Assembly: GCA_016859345.1 (NCBI GenBank)
Contig: CM029121.1
Span: 8,211,911 to 8,275,910, forward strand
Direction of reading: 5' to 3'
DNA from: Istiophorus platypterus
Taxonomy: Eukaryota; Chordata; Actinopteri; Istiophoriformes; Istiophoridae
Length of the DNA: 64,000 nucleotides
In this document: one piece after another, positions 13,273 through 25,900 of the stretch
Layout: every line of letters starts with the position of its first letter
How positions within the stretch are numbered: the first letter of the stretch is position 1
Made by a program: the position numbers and the translations under genes
Notes under the pieces: model-generated
Databases searched by the model: none
Seen by the model: only the letters and a program-made list of their open reading frames with translations
What the model was told of the DNA's origin: nothing

Positions 13273-16200
13273 ATGGCTACCTCGGGCTCCACCTTTCCTG
13301 CCTCCATTGCCGCCGTTGTGCCTGAGGGCTTCCATTATGAAACCAAGTACATTGTGCTCAACTACTTGGGAATGCTGCCTGTTAGCAGATCACACACACA
13401 AACTACAGCTCAAGGTGAGAGGAACGAATTTGCATTTGTGCTTCAGTTTTTTTTTTTTTTTGTTTTATTGTAGTTTAGTCTAATCTTATTTTAAGGGGTT
13501 GCTTCAATCCGAATTTGAAGCGCAGAAATGAAAAGGTATAGAAGGGACACACAGTTTGTTACTGAAGTGCAACAAATGGCAAGGACATGCTCTTTTAGCC
13601 CTTTCAGTCGTCCTAATGTTTTTCAGTTTGACATATAAAAGGGCCGACCCTTCCACTCTTGCAAGCACATGTAAAAATATTCAGTGCCTGTGGGCAAGTT
13701 GTCACCTGTGGATCATCTTAATTTAGCCTTCTCCGACATTATCATAGAAACGCATTCAGAGATTGATATGAAATTAATGAAGTAGCCAGTGCTTGCCCAA
13801 CAAAAAGATTTGAGGGCTCTCAAAAGCTCAGCTACAATCATTCCCATATGTTGTTCAGAAAGCTGAAGACTGGCCTCTTTTTACAGAGGCTTTTATAGCA
13901 AGCGAGCGTCATGAGCTCAGGCTTGCAGCATGCTTGTTTTCTTCTTGTTCCCTACGTTCCTGGCATATTAAATAAATACAGCAAAGTGTTTTTTTTTTTA
14001 AACAGCTCTTAACCTATTTGACACAAGTTGTACATATGTCACATTTGTAATTCTTCTATAAATCTATGTGTTATGTGCTGTAAGAGAAATGGTTTGTGAA
14101 ATAAATCTTATTGATCACAGGGAGGGTCATATCCTAGTTGGAAGATAAGACAGTTCTGCTGAATATTAGGCCGCATGTCATCCCCCGTGTCACAGGTTTT
14201 GAACAGAGCTATCTGGTTTAAAAAAAAAAAAAAAAGCTTGGGTATTTCGTAAAAGAAAAACAGAAGGAGATACGTTGAAAAAAAGAGGGGAAGTCCTCTA
14301 TATTTCCGGTCCCCTTTATTTTTGTCTGCATGTTTAGAATGGGCAGAGAGGGCAGATGAGTGGCTGATCCCTGCTTTCCGCTTGACCCAGTCCAATTTCT
14401 GACAGCCTGTCATGTGTAATCACCGTAGGATTACTCACACGCCAGTGGACCAAAGCAAAATAGTTGGCTGGCTAGCTGTCTGGCTGAATGCTGAAACAGC
14501 ACCAAGCCCAGGAAAAACCAACACTGGTCCTCAGGGTGTTTGGGGGTTAGCTGCAGGGATAGAGAGAGAGTAGAAAAGCGGTTGACTGGGTGTCCTCTTC
14601 CTTCCTGTTAAAAAAACCTCAGTTCCTGATTTCCCACCTTTCAAATGATATTTAAAGGTCATTTGTATTTCATTGCTATTGGCTGCTTGCCCCCAGTTAG
14701 TGGTGCTACCTCAAATCCACAGAGCTAATGGAGTCCACTTTCCATCATGGTGGAAATAACCTATCACCTTGGGCTTGAACTTTTCAAGGCAAGAGTGTTA
14801 TATTTCTTCATCAAATTAATGTTTTTTGTGTGGATGTGAAATATCATGGATATACACCCGAGCAGCATTCAGCACAAGCTGTGACTTGTGTGCATGTGAT
14901 GACAGAACACCACAGCTTTTTTCTTTTGAGTTCAGCAGCATCATGCTAAGGAGGAGTAGATGAATGACTTGAAAATAAAGGTTGTTAGTATGCGCTGAAC
15001 CCAAGCCTGCAAACCTTTTCTACCCTCAGAAGAAGTCGGGATAATGTCACAGTGTGCTCAGGAAATTTCATCCCCACAATGTTCCCCACAAGTTCCCACT
15101 GCACTTGCAGGTTTCTTTGCTTTCACCTTCTGTGAAGTTCATCCCAAACCAGCTCCATGGTGTTTAAGTCTGGAGACTGTGCTGCTCTTCCATCATGTGA
15201 AGCCACCGTATGGTTCTTTTTTCCCAATGTTTTGGTCATTATTCTGCTGTAGGATGAATCCCTGACCAACAAGTCTGTCTTAATGTGTTACTTGTCTTTT
15301 TCTAACATTCTGATAGCAACATAGAGTGCTACTTCCTGCACTACAGTATAGTCCTTAAAATGCATCAGAGCTTATAGTGACAAAAGTCGGGGCCCCGGTA
15401 GGAATTATTTGCATTAACTTTCAAGGCTTCATTTACTTCCATTGCTGCATTGGAGGCAGTGCTATGGCATGCACACTGGTATTTACTGATGATGTGACAG
15501 CTGATAGAAGCAGCAGGATGAATTCTGAAGTGTATAGGTCTATACTATCTGCTCAGATTCAGCCAAATGCTGGAGAACTGATAGGGCTGTGTTTCATGGT
15601 ACAGATAGATAATGACTCAAAACATTCTGTAAAAGCAACAAAAGAACTTCACTTATTAATATAATACTCTTTAACGGCCAAGTCGGTCACCTGACCTCAA
15701 CCCAGCTGAGCTCACTTTTCACTTCCTGAAGATAGAACTGAGGGCAGAAAGACCCACAAACAAGCAATCAAAGAAGGTAACTGCAGTAAAAGGCTGGCAT
15801 AGCATTTCAAGGGAGGAAACTCAGCAAGTCCTAAATCGCACAGCTGTATAATTCACACTTAGTCTCTGCAGATTTTCATTTCTTTTTTCCTTTATTTTAC
15901 CTGGTAAAAGTCTTGCTGGAGACTTAAAAATCTCTTTTTCAAGGGAGACTTGGCCGAAAGGGCAGCATAAGAACATTGTTAACAATAATCGGCAATAAAT
16001 ACAGACAACGTAAACAGAATTTTGTTTTATTTTTGTTTTATTTTAACTGTCACAAACTACAAAAGGAGTATAAAAAATATCCAGTTATGATCCAGAAGTT
16101 ATATTGTAAGCAGCTTTTAAGTGGTTTTATGTAATATTTTGCAAAAAATTCTGTGTATTGTTTAAGAATCAGAGTAAACATCTGTGACTGCATAAATTAG

Positions 16201-19200
16201 AGAGAGGGTCAGAGGGAGAAAGATTTGGTTAATATGTGTTTATCTCTTACAGAAGATGCCCAGAATGAGAGAGAGAGGAATAGGATGATAAAAGGGCAGA
16301 TAGAGGAAGAGCTGAGGCAACTGGATGATGAAATCCATGCCTGTAAGTAGAGAGATAACACACACACCCTCACAAAGCCAATTCCAGTTGTTGTTCTCAG
16401 AAAAATGTTTGTCACAAAATATGAGTAATATTCAGGTTTCAAGTCTTTTATTTTATGGAGTCAAATCTCCTTTAATGATTCAGAAATAATGATATTTCTT
16501 TGTTTAGACATTTTAGTGCAGATGCAAACGAACCACAATTATAATACTTTAAAGCACAGTACTCTTTAAATAAATTAAAGGTTTTTGATTGAGTTTTTCC
16601 TAAGTTTTTTTAAAAATTTTCTTTGTCAATTATAAATGTGCCAACTTTTCTTTTTCATGCAGACAGCTCGTCTGCAAAGACATCCTGAAATCAGTATTTA
16701 TTAATGTAAAACATGAAATGTATGCTTTGAAGAGCTTGTTTTCTTTACATAATCAGAGTTCTCTACGTAGTATGAGTGAGTGTTGCTTCAGACCACCCTC
16801 CTTGTACATGTGCAGCAAGGAAGAGGCGAGTTTTCTGCAGATGGTTTGGTGTAGGCCCAATTTATTAACAGAGGATTTCTTTCCTTCCTGACATCACACA
16901 ACCTTAACTTTTCACAGGAGGTATTCGCAACCTAAGACACTCATCCATGCTATTGAGTGAACCATGGTTACTTAAATAACCTAAACTTTCAGAATAGCTT
17001 TATAGAGTCTATCAATCTGTTAATGTGCAGTCTAAAAATATATATTTGCATAAATTTTATGTTAGCACCAGTCTGTTTGAATGTGCATTAGATTTTATGA
17101 AGATCACAAAGATTTCTCAGATTTCTTCACCGTTACCACCTTATGTTTGTCTTCTCTGGCAATGCAAATACTTCCCTTAAAAGAACTGCACTGCCTATGT
17201 TAGATATCATTCTTTCCTGTGGTCTGTTGTTTGCAGCATTTTCCATTACAGGCTTCGATCGCCAATCGTCACTGGTGTTCAGTCCGGCCAACCCAGAGAC
17301 CTCTATTGAAGACTGTCTTGCTGTGATTGGCGACCGGGTGGCCAGAGACCTTGACACATCTCTGGCAGCAGCTGTAAACACACTCCTCACAGGGTTAGTT
17401 TAGCAGAGCTGTGACCATGTTTGAGAAAGAAAATTCATAGAATAGACTGTAGTTCTCAGAGCAATGCTGGCATTGTCTGTGTTTTGAGATTTTTGCTCCT
17501 TTTTTGCCTCTTTACAAATGGGCAATCCAAAATGCACATTTCCCATTAAAAAAATTTTTTGCGGGCGTCAGTGCAGCAACCACACCATGATATACTGGTT
17601 TCGATTTTTTCTCACCACACTCCTTTCTCAATTCACATACAGTATGAGGAGAACATAGGTGCCACAGTCTCAAAGGAATGCCAAAGTCATTGTTGCTGTA
17701 ATGTTGCTATTGTAGTTGCTGTGGTTCAGTTTCTCCTGAATGAACTCTTGAACTTCATTAGTTAAGCAGTCAAGTGATAGTGTAAAAAAAAAAAAAAGGA
17801 ATGTAAACAAAACTATGACAAAATGGCATAGAAAATGTCAAAATATACACTAAGATATTACAAGGTATGTTGATAGTAAACTGTCTCACATGTAGTGTGT
17901 ACAGATACATTACATCATTTCATAGTCCATCCACATATCTGCATCCTAGCACCTCCCCATCAGCACAGTAACATATGCAAAAAGTTTTCTCTTGAATTTC
18001 TTAAGTTAACACACATTCTTATCTCACACACTCCCATTGTATTGGACTGGGCAACTTCTCGGTCTGACTGAGTGTAACTGTGTGAGTGTGGAATAGGACA
18101 TGGTGGAAAAAGAGCATTCATAGTTGGTGAGCTACCCCTGAGTGTACAAAGTGGCTTGTAGACATGCTCCTTGGTTGTATAACATTGTACAAAAAAAAAG
18201 GGAAAAAAAAGACACAAATTTTCGACTATATTTGAAGCCATTGTTCTAAGCATGGTTGACATCCACATGTTACAAGTCACTCAGGTTTACACAGAAAAAA
18301 TAAAATTCAGCTTTGTGAATCTGAACCAGGAGGAAAGTGTGGCTTCAGAAGTCCTCACTGTCACTCAATTGATCATTTATAAAACACTTTGAGTACAAGC
18401 TTAACATAGATCTGACTCCATTAAAATAGATAAGTTCTGGACATCAACATCAGCAACAAGGTTCTATGTGACCACATTTAAAGTTTAAAACCTCGGCATT
18501 TCCAATTAGATAAGTAACCTAAGTGCAAATCTAGTCTTGGGATCAATAAATGTGTTTTTGTGTTTTTTGTGGGGTTTTTTGGCAGCTTTTGGTAACTGAA
18601 AAAAAACAGTTAATGTTAGATACGGGGTATGGTGGGTACTCTTACAATTATTCTAGTGTTCTAGGCACGTTGTAACATTTCTGTAACAGCTATGTCAAAC
18701 TTTTGTTAAATAATGGTGATGATATATGTGTGTGTTTTAGGCCTCTAGACTATCAGAGATTCAGAGAGACAACACTGGCTCTCTCAAAACACACACAGGG
18801 AGGCTGGAGCAAGGTGAGCAAGCCATGAATTCAACTTATTCTCTATATACAACCTCCTTAAATTTGCTCAAGAAATGCTAAATGTGCAGCATTTAATCTG
18901 CACACTAGTACCCTTTTAATATATTTGTTATCTAATGTCTCTTTCTTTAGAGGGTCCACTGCTTTCCTTACATTTTTTCCTTCCACCTTAACTACTACTA
19001 ATGCTTTTTCCTTCTGTCATACCAAGGTGCTAGTGCCTTTGGTGCTGCTCCAGGCTTTACAAAGTGAGGGCCAGTCTGTGACAACTCTGTTGCATCTGGC
19101 GGTGCGCTTCCTAGAGGAGGATGAAGCTGACTACATCATCCAGCAAGGGGGATGGGTGAGTTTCAAACATACAATGGAGGAAACCATATAAACATGCCCA

Positions 19201-22200
19201 TACAATTTATTCTTAGTCACTTGAAAAGCAAAAATAACTTACTTTTTTCTCTATTAAGCATATTTAGATGAGCAAGAATTTTAGTTCAGGCCATCTTAAG
19301 CAAAAAAATAAAAAGAAATATACTTAAATTAACACTAAAAAACATTAATCTTGAGAAAAATAAAGTGTCGAGAAAAAACTGCCCATTACTTACTTCACAA
19401 TTACAAAAATTAAAAGTGTTAAGTATAAACATAGTGTAATCAAGAGCAGCAAATACATGATGCGTCTAAGGGTGATTAATGACAAAAATTTTTGCAAGAT
19501 TGTGAAGTGGCAGCCTGGATAAAAGAGGAAGCTGGGATGTTGTGCAAAGTGAGCAGGAAAAATGCTTGTCATGCTTAAAATAGATATGCAAGTCTGTCAA
19601 TGGCCAGACAGGGGCATCAGTGAGCTGCCTGTTCAGTTATTTCAGTTATTGCCTGACCTTTTTTTTTGATCTATAACAACCACACAACCATACACATGAG
19701 ATTAAAATCTACGTAATCCTGGAATTAGTATGTATGATTTAAACTAAATCCTCAACAGATAATGTACATAAATAACCTGACAATATTTCAGTTTAATCAA
19801 CAATATAATTCTGTATTAAGGTTGTAAAACTCTTACTTTCATTCACTAGTTTTTACTCTCTTTGCAGTACAATGGCTTAATTTAAAACTAAACCAGCAAA
19901 CCCTGTCTCAGTCAGGAGTCCAGTGCTGTAACTTTGAAATTTATTTTGTGATCATTAACAACATTAACAGTAATTTGTTGACAGTGTTTATTTCTGTTAC
20001 TTTTTCCTATAAGAAAAAAAATCCTATTTAATGAAGATAATAAGCTTTTTCAAACATTTAGCTAGAGCTGAACTTGGAGTTCAGCTGTGCATGTTGTGAC
20101 TGATATATAGGTGACAACACCCGGATATAAAGCAACTACTAGGGCGGTGTTTATTGACTCAAAAGAAGCAATAGCACAGTTATGTCTCCTTACTGTTCAC
20201 ACTTTGCTTTGTTTTCATATTCTCGTATATATGTTACTACTGCAACTACAACTTCTCTTGTGTTTTCCGTTCAAATTTTTTTTTTTAATTGAGTGCTAAT
20301 ATTGGCGAGACTTCAGTACTCCAATGTAATGATAAATGAAACACTGCGTCACAGATGGCTCCCTGTGAACCAGGTCGCGTGACCTAACATGTTAACTGCC
20401 GCCTGGGTCGCCATTGTTATGATGCTCTGCCTGGTTTTCGTGCAATGTAACATGTACGCTGGCTCCAAACAAAGCCACATTCTTGCTCTGTGTTATGTCA
20501 CAGGGGATGAATGGATGAGAGTCTGGGACAGGATCAGCAATGGAGGCATGAAGAGAAAGGAGGAGGGACAGAGTGCATAAAGAGCCTGGCAATAGGAAGG
20601 GAGGAAATGCGAGGGAGGGGAGGGGTGAGAGAAGAGGAAGGAGCTGGGTGGACGCGTTGAGCCAGTGGGAGCAATGTGAAATCTCCATTAGTTTGACAGC
20701 TGCCTCTAGGCACACTTCTCTCAAACTGGCTTTCTACCTCCACTCCATCTCTATGACTCCCTTGTCTTTTTGATTCTTGAGCTTTGTCTTTTCAAGCTTA
20801 AACCGGGGGGTTTCAAGACTTCACATTAAGGTAGGATGTTTTATTCGGCAAGCAGAAGCATCTACAGAGTAAGCTCTTTTATGTTGATGTGTATTAGTGA
20901 GTGTGTACTCTGAGAGAGAGTGACTGTGCAGCAGTAACAAACACTCCACAGCTAAACAGGTTTTTCCTCTCTGCTAGAATTACCAGCTCTTTTTATTGTT
21001 TACTGGTTGTATGTAAATATATAGCAGTGTAACCTCAACCTGTGAAACATTAATTTTAGGAGCCAACAACGTAAAATATAAAATTAATACATGAGGGAAA
21101 TTACATTTTTTTACATTAGGAATGAGAAGTTGGAGAGCAGAGACGCGTTTTCTTTTCTCATTAGTATCTTACTTATTCATCCAAAAAGATCTACACAGAA
21201 TCTTCCCTTTAACTTTTCTGTGTTGAAAAGTGGTTATTCTGCTTGTCATGTCCTCTTCCAGGACATTGTTGTGACTGTAATCTAGATGATGCACCACGCA
21301 AGGTTTGGGTGGCTCTCATCAATGTCTTTTGTACTTACACCAGAATACAATGAGGATTATATTGACCCTAATGTGGCATACACTTCATTTGGCAGGAACA
21401 AAACCATCAGCTCTCAGACAGTGCACAGCCAGGGGCGGGTACCAGGAGGACATCATTTTTTGGGGGGGTGGGGTTCTACTCTGTCTGTCTGCTTGCATGC
21501 TGTTGTTGGCCTCCCCCTTAGGAATCAGACAGCTGTCCAACTGCTGCATGAGACCTGAGTATGCACATCCGCCATTTCATATTACAGTCCTCGTGAGTGT
21601 GATGTAATATGACGCCTGAAGTTTTAAAGTGGCACGCTGACAATTTCACCTGACCTCATAGAAAAGAGAGAGGGATGATGAAGACATACATGTTTTGACT
21701 ATCAATTTACTATCAAATATGCTGCAGTAAAAGCAGCATACCTGAAAAGGCAATAAAGCAATTTATGTAGACTCTTAGTGTTATGTTGCCATTAGCTGCT
21801 GCTGCTGCTTAGAAAAAGTAAAGTTGCAGTGATGATATTTTAAGGACATGGTGCTGTAAGGGTTCCAGCCTGGACTTAGTCAGGGTACATCATGCTGCAG
21901 TGATGTGCTGCCCCCCTCCCCCCCATGTTATGTAAGCACCCTCTGACCAGCTACAGGGTGAAGGTAATGTGCATATCGTGCACCCGCAATGATATGAAAC
22001 TGGACTAGAGCAGAGTGCCTGTGCAAGCTGTGGAAGCCCCAAAAATAACTCTAATAATCCTCTAAATCATCATCACCTGGGGCTTGACTGGCCCACTTGT
22101 AGCTTGCTGAAAAACTTGCTACAGCAGCATCACAGTGGCTGACTGCCAGGGTTTAAACAGGGCACCCATCCATTTCTGTCTCTCTGTAAATCCATGAGTC

Positions 22201-22859
22201 TCACCGCTGCTCCAACACTGCAAATGATGACTGGCCAAAAACCGATATTTAGTGATGCAAACTGCGTAGCTGCATACAGCAAGAGCAGTGTAAAACAGGA
22301 GTTTGCCCACGGCTCTGCCAGAGTTGTCAGATTCAGTCAGATTCAGGAACAGGTAAAGGTACCACAACACATTCGTCCCTCAAGTCCTTCAAGTTGTAAA
22401 AATACCATGCCTAGTGTCAGGCTGATAAGTGCTACAGTCAGCAATATCTGGGATGAGTGGGCATCTGTGAGATTTAAGGTGATGTCATGTGCCTGAACAT
22501 GATAAAATATGAATGATTGCTTAGAATGTATTTTCTTTTCGCCATCATTAATTGAAGATATACTGTTGGAGGAAAACAGTTTTTCATGTGTTTTATACCT
22601 TTTTATTTATGGGTGAAACATTAATTAACAGTTTTCTCCCTGATGGAGACATGGGCCCTCACAAGTGTGAACAGTAGACATTCTTGTAAAGTATTTAAAA
22701 TGTCTGTCAGTGGTCATGGAAATTCTTGCCATGGTGAGATATTTCAATTTGCATAGCCATTCTGGATGATAAGTTAGTTAAATGACCAGAGTCCAGCTGA
22801 AATCCTTTAAAAGAAATAATAATAATTGTTATTATTATTAATACTACTTATTGTTATTG

Positions 22860-22924
<65 letters not shown>

Positions 22925-25900
22925 GGAAGAATTACATGCTAATGATCAGTCCAGCAGTCACTCACAATCCTGGATTTTGGGCAGGCAGCTGTTCTGTGAC
23001 CTCTTGCAGTGCTTTTCCATCAGTGAAAAGTGATGATATAATCCTTATAAATGTCAAGCTCACATGTGAACCAGTGAACATCACATTGATCAAAATAATC
23101 TCCAAACTGAATGTGACTTGCTCACACCGGTGTTAGGTACTTTAGGACAGTTTGATGTTTCATTGACATTTAGATATTTTGTATATCAGAGCATTGTAAA
23201 GTTTTGTTATGGTGAAGCACTTGTGCACCCTTGGCCTTACCAAAAGAATGCATACTTATTTTATACAATCTGTCTTTGACTCGCAGCAAGGGTGGAGAAA
23301 TTTGGAACCTGCCTGACAACAAAACAGCTCTTAAAGTTTAGTGTATTTACCAGTATCGGGTGTGCTGGAGAACAACAACATGGAACATTCAAAATTATAA
23401 TATAAAATATAATATAATATAATATAGAGCAAGCTCAGAGTCGATTGTCTTCTCAGGTGTGTGAGTTGTTTTTTTTTTGTTTGTTTTTTTGTTTTTTTAA
23501 ATTTTATATTATGTAATCCCAGTGTCACATAATTGCTGCAGGTTTCAAAGTTTTTGCAGGAATTGCTGTTTGATTTCATAAATCTCTCCGTGTTAGATGT
23601 TAGTAGTTTTGGTTCTTCTAACTTTGGACTGTACCTGGCTATATAATGTTTATTTCCTGGATAATTTGCATATTTAGAGCTTTGTATGACAAGTACCACC
23701 ACCGTACATAAAAGGTTATGTAATTTATAGTTTATAATCAGTGCTTCTGTTCTACAGTTGGGAAACCAAGCTAGTATTCATGAATGACAAAGAAATTTCA
23801 CTGTGGCATACATCTCCTTTTGAGATTTAAATGTCAGTTTAGATTTTAGATCAGTGAGTACTTGGCAACAGTAGAAGTTCTAAAGGAGGATTGATCGTTA
23901 TTCTTCTTGAGTGCCATCAGCACCTTCTGCTGTGGATTTTCTCCAGAATGACAACCCTGTCCATTTGTGTCCAGCTGATGAGGAAGCTATATCCTGAGGG
24001 TGAAGGTTTTGTGAAACGCTCTTGCTCTCCCACACACTAATCAGCTTATGGAGAAAACGAATGTTGGATAACGATGGACCGCTGTTAAATTTAATCTCTC
24101 TCTTGCCTCCCAGGATGCAGCTGCTTTGCACAACACTATGTGTCCTTGTAAGGAAAATAACCTTCACAGCCTATCTGTCATTTTTTACTTAGGTCAGTAC
24201 TATTATTCATGTGCTTCTTCAGGAGTAAAATGTTGTGTTGATTAGATGCAAATTAGCAGCTTTGGACACTGTGAAGAACATAATGAACTATTATCAGTAA
24301 GGTTTTCAGATGAGAGAATGTAGCCTGGGAGCTGTCGAACCTTTCTGTGTGCAGCTCTCAAACACAAAAACTCTCACCCTCCCTGTTAGACAAAAATCAT
24401 TGTGCCAACTGTCTGTTTGGAATCCCAACTGTTCAAGTCACACCTACGTGACACGCACAGTGATGCATGAGTGAAGCCTGCTCATGACGCATCCAAATTT
24501 ATCTTCAGACGTAGTTTAGCACAGTTCATTATCTGAAAATGTAGATTGGTTATTTTTCATACAGCCAGCCTTTTCTCAACTTATTATCTATGTCATCTGC
24601 TAGATGCACCTGCTCTGACAGATGTGACTGTTTAAGCTATGCTAATACTATGGTTGTAGGTATGGCAATGTTTGTTTGTGGGTTAGTCCGCCACTTTGGT
24701 CCAAACTGAAATACCTCGGCTGCTATCATCATGGGTATACATGAACATTTATTGAATGTCCCCAGATGATGAATCCTACTGACTTTGGTGATGCCCTCCC
24801 TTTTCCTAACACTCCCACAAAGTCAGCATTTGTGCTTCTGAGTGATATATCTCAATAGATATTGAATGAATGACCAAAAAAATTGGTACACACATTCCTG
24901 TTCCTCTTAGGATAAACTGCTTACTGTTACCCAGAAATTGTTAGCATTCTAATGTAGAATAACAGCCATTTAAGAGAAAAGGCTGACTCTTACTGCAACA
25001 AATGAGAGGGGAAGTCCAAAGCTGAGGCCTGGATTCACACAGCTTGTTACAATGTTAGATTTTACCCTTTTACAATGTGAGAGGATAAGTCAACTAAAAA
25101 CAGTATCTTATTAACCTTTTTATCGGCCTAATGTTATGAACATAGAAGTTGTGTGCCCTCCAGACTGAGCATTTTATCCTGTATCTTGCTGTTTAGTGCC
25201 CATTGTGCAAAGTCATTGGCCTATTTTTGAGCCACATACTATTGATTCTGCGCCACATCACTTCATGCTCAGTAAAACCTAAAGATATGGCTGTTATGCA
25301 CATTTGCATTTATACATATTTCTTTTCACTTTGTATATTTATGATTAATAGTTTTCAATTTTATACTTATGTACATCCTCTTTCCTAACTGTGTGTCGAT
25401 TTTTTTCGTAACAAAGCAATTTCCCGGCAGGGATCAAAAAAAAAAATTCTGATTATGTCATGATGATCTAGTTGTGGAAATTAGTTTGACTTTTTAAAAA
25501 ATTTTTGGTCAGAGGTGAATACACTTTAGCAGAACTCACTTTTTGATTCAATTGACTTAAATGTGTTTTGCATGAGTGAGCTGACGTCTATATCAGTTAC
25601 TCATGCAAAACACATGATCATATAATATGCCCGTTACATAATAGGAAGGCATTAGAGATGCTTGATCCACTATTGGGTAACAGCTGCATACCACTAGGTG
25701 GCACAAACATCCAACATAAGGTATGAAGCAGTCCAGTGAATGCTAAATTTGACTGTGTTTTATAGTATTGTTCTTATCTAAACCCAGAAATGTGATTAGT
25801 TGTAGGTTAATTTTATAATTTAAATTATAATTTCACCTGTGTGACAGAATCAGTTTCTATATCTTCATATTACTGAGTTTATTCTTTTGATTTTCTTTGG

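Noticed and set aside
22851..23033. Leucine/serine-run frame at the compound microsatellite
   Set aside because: It is a translation of TTA and TCA repeats, without splice sites or conservation.
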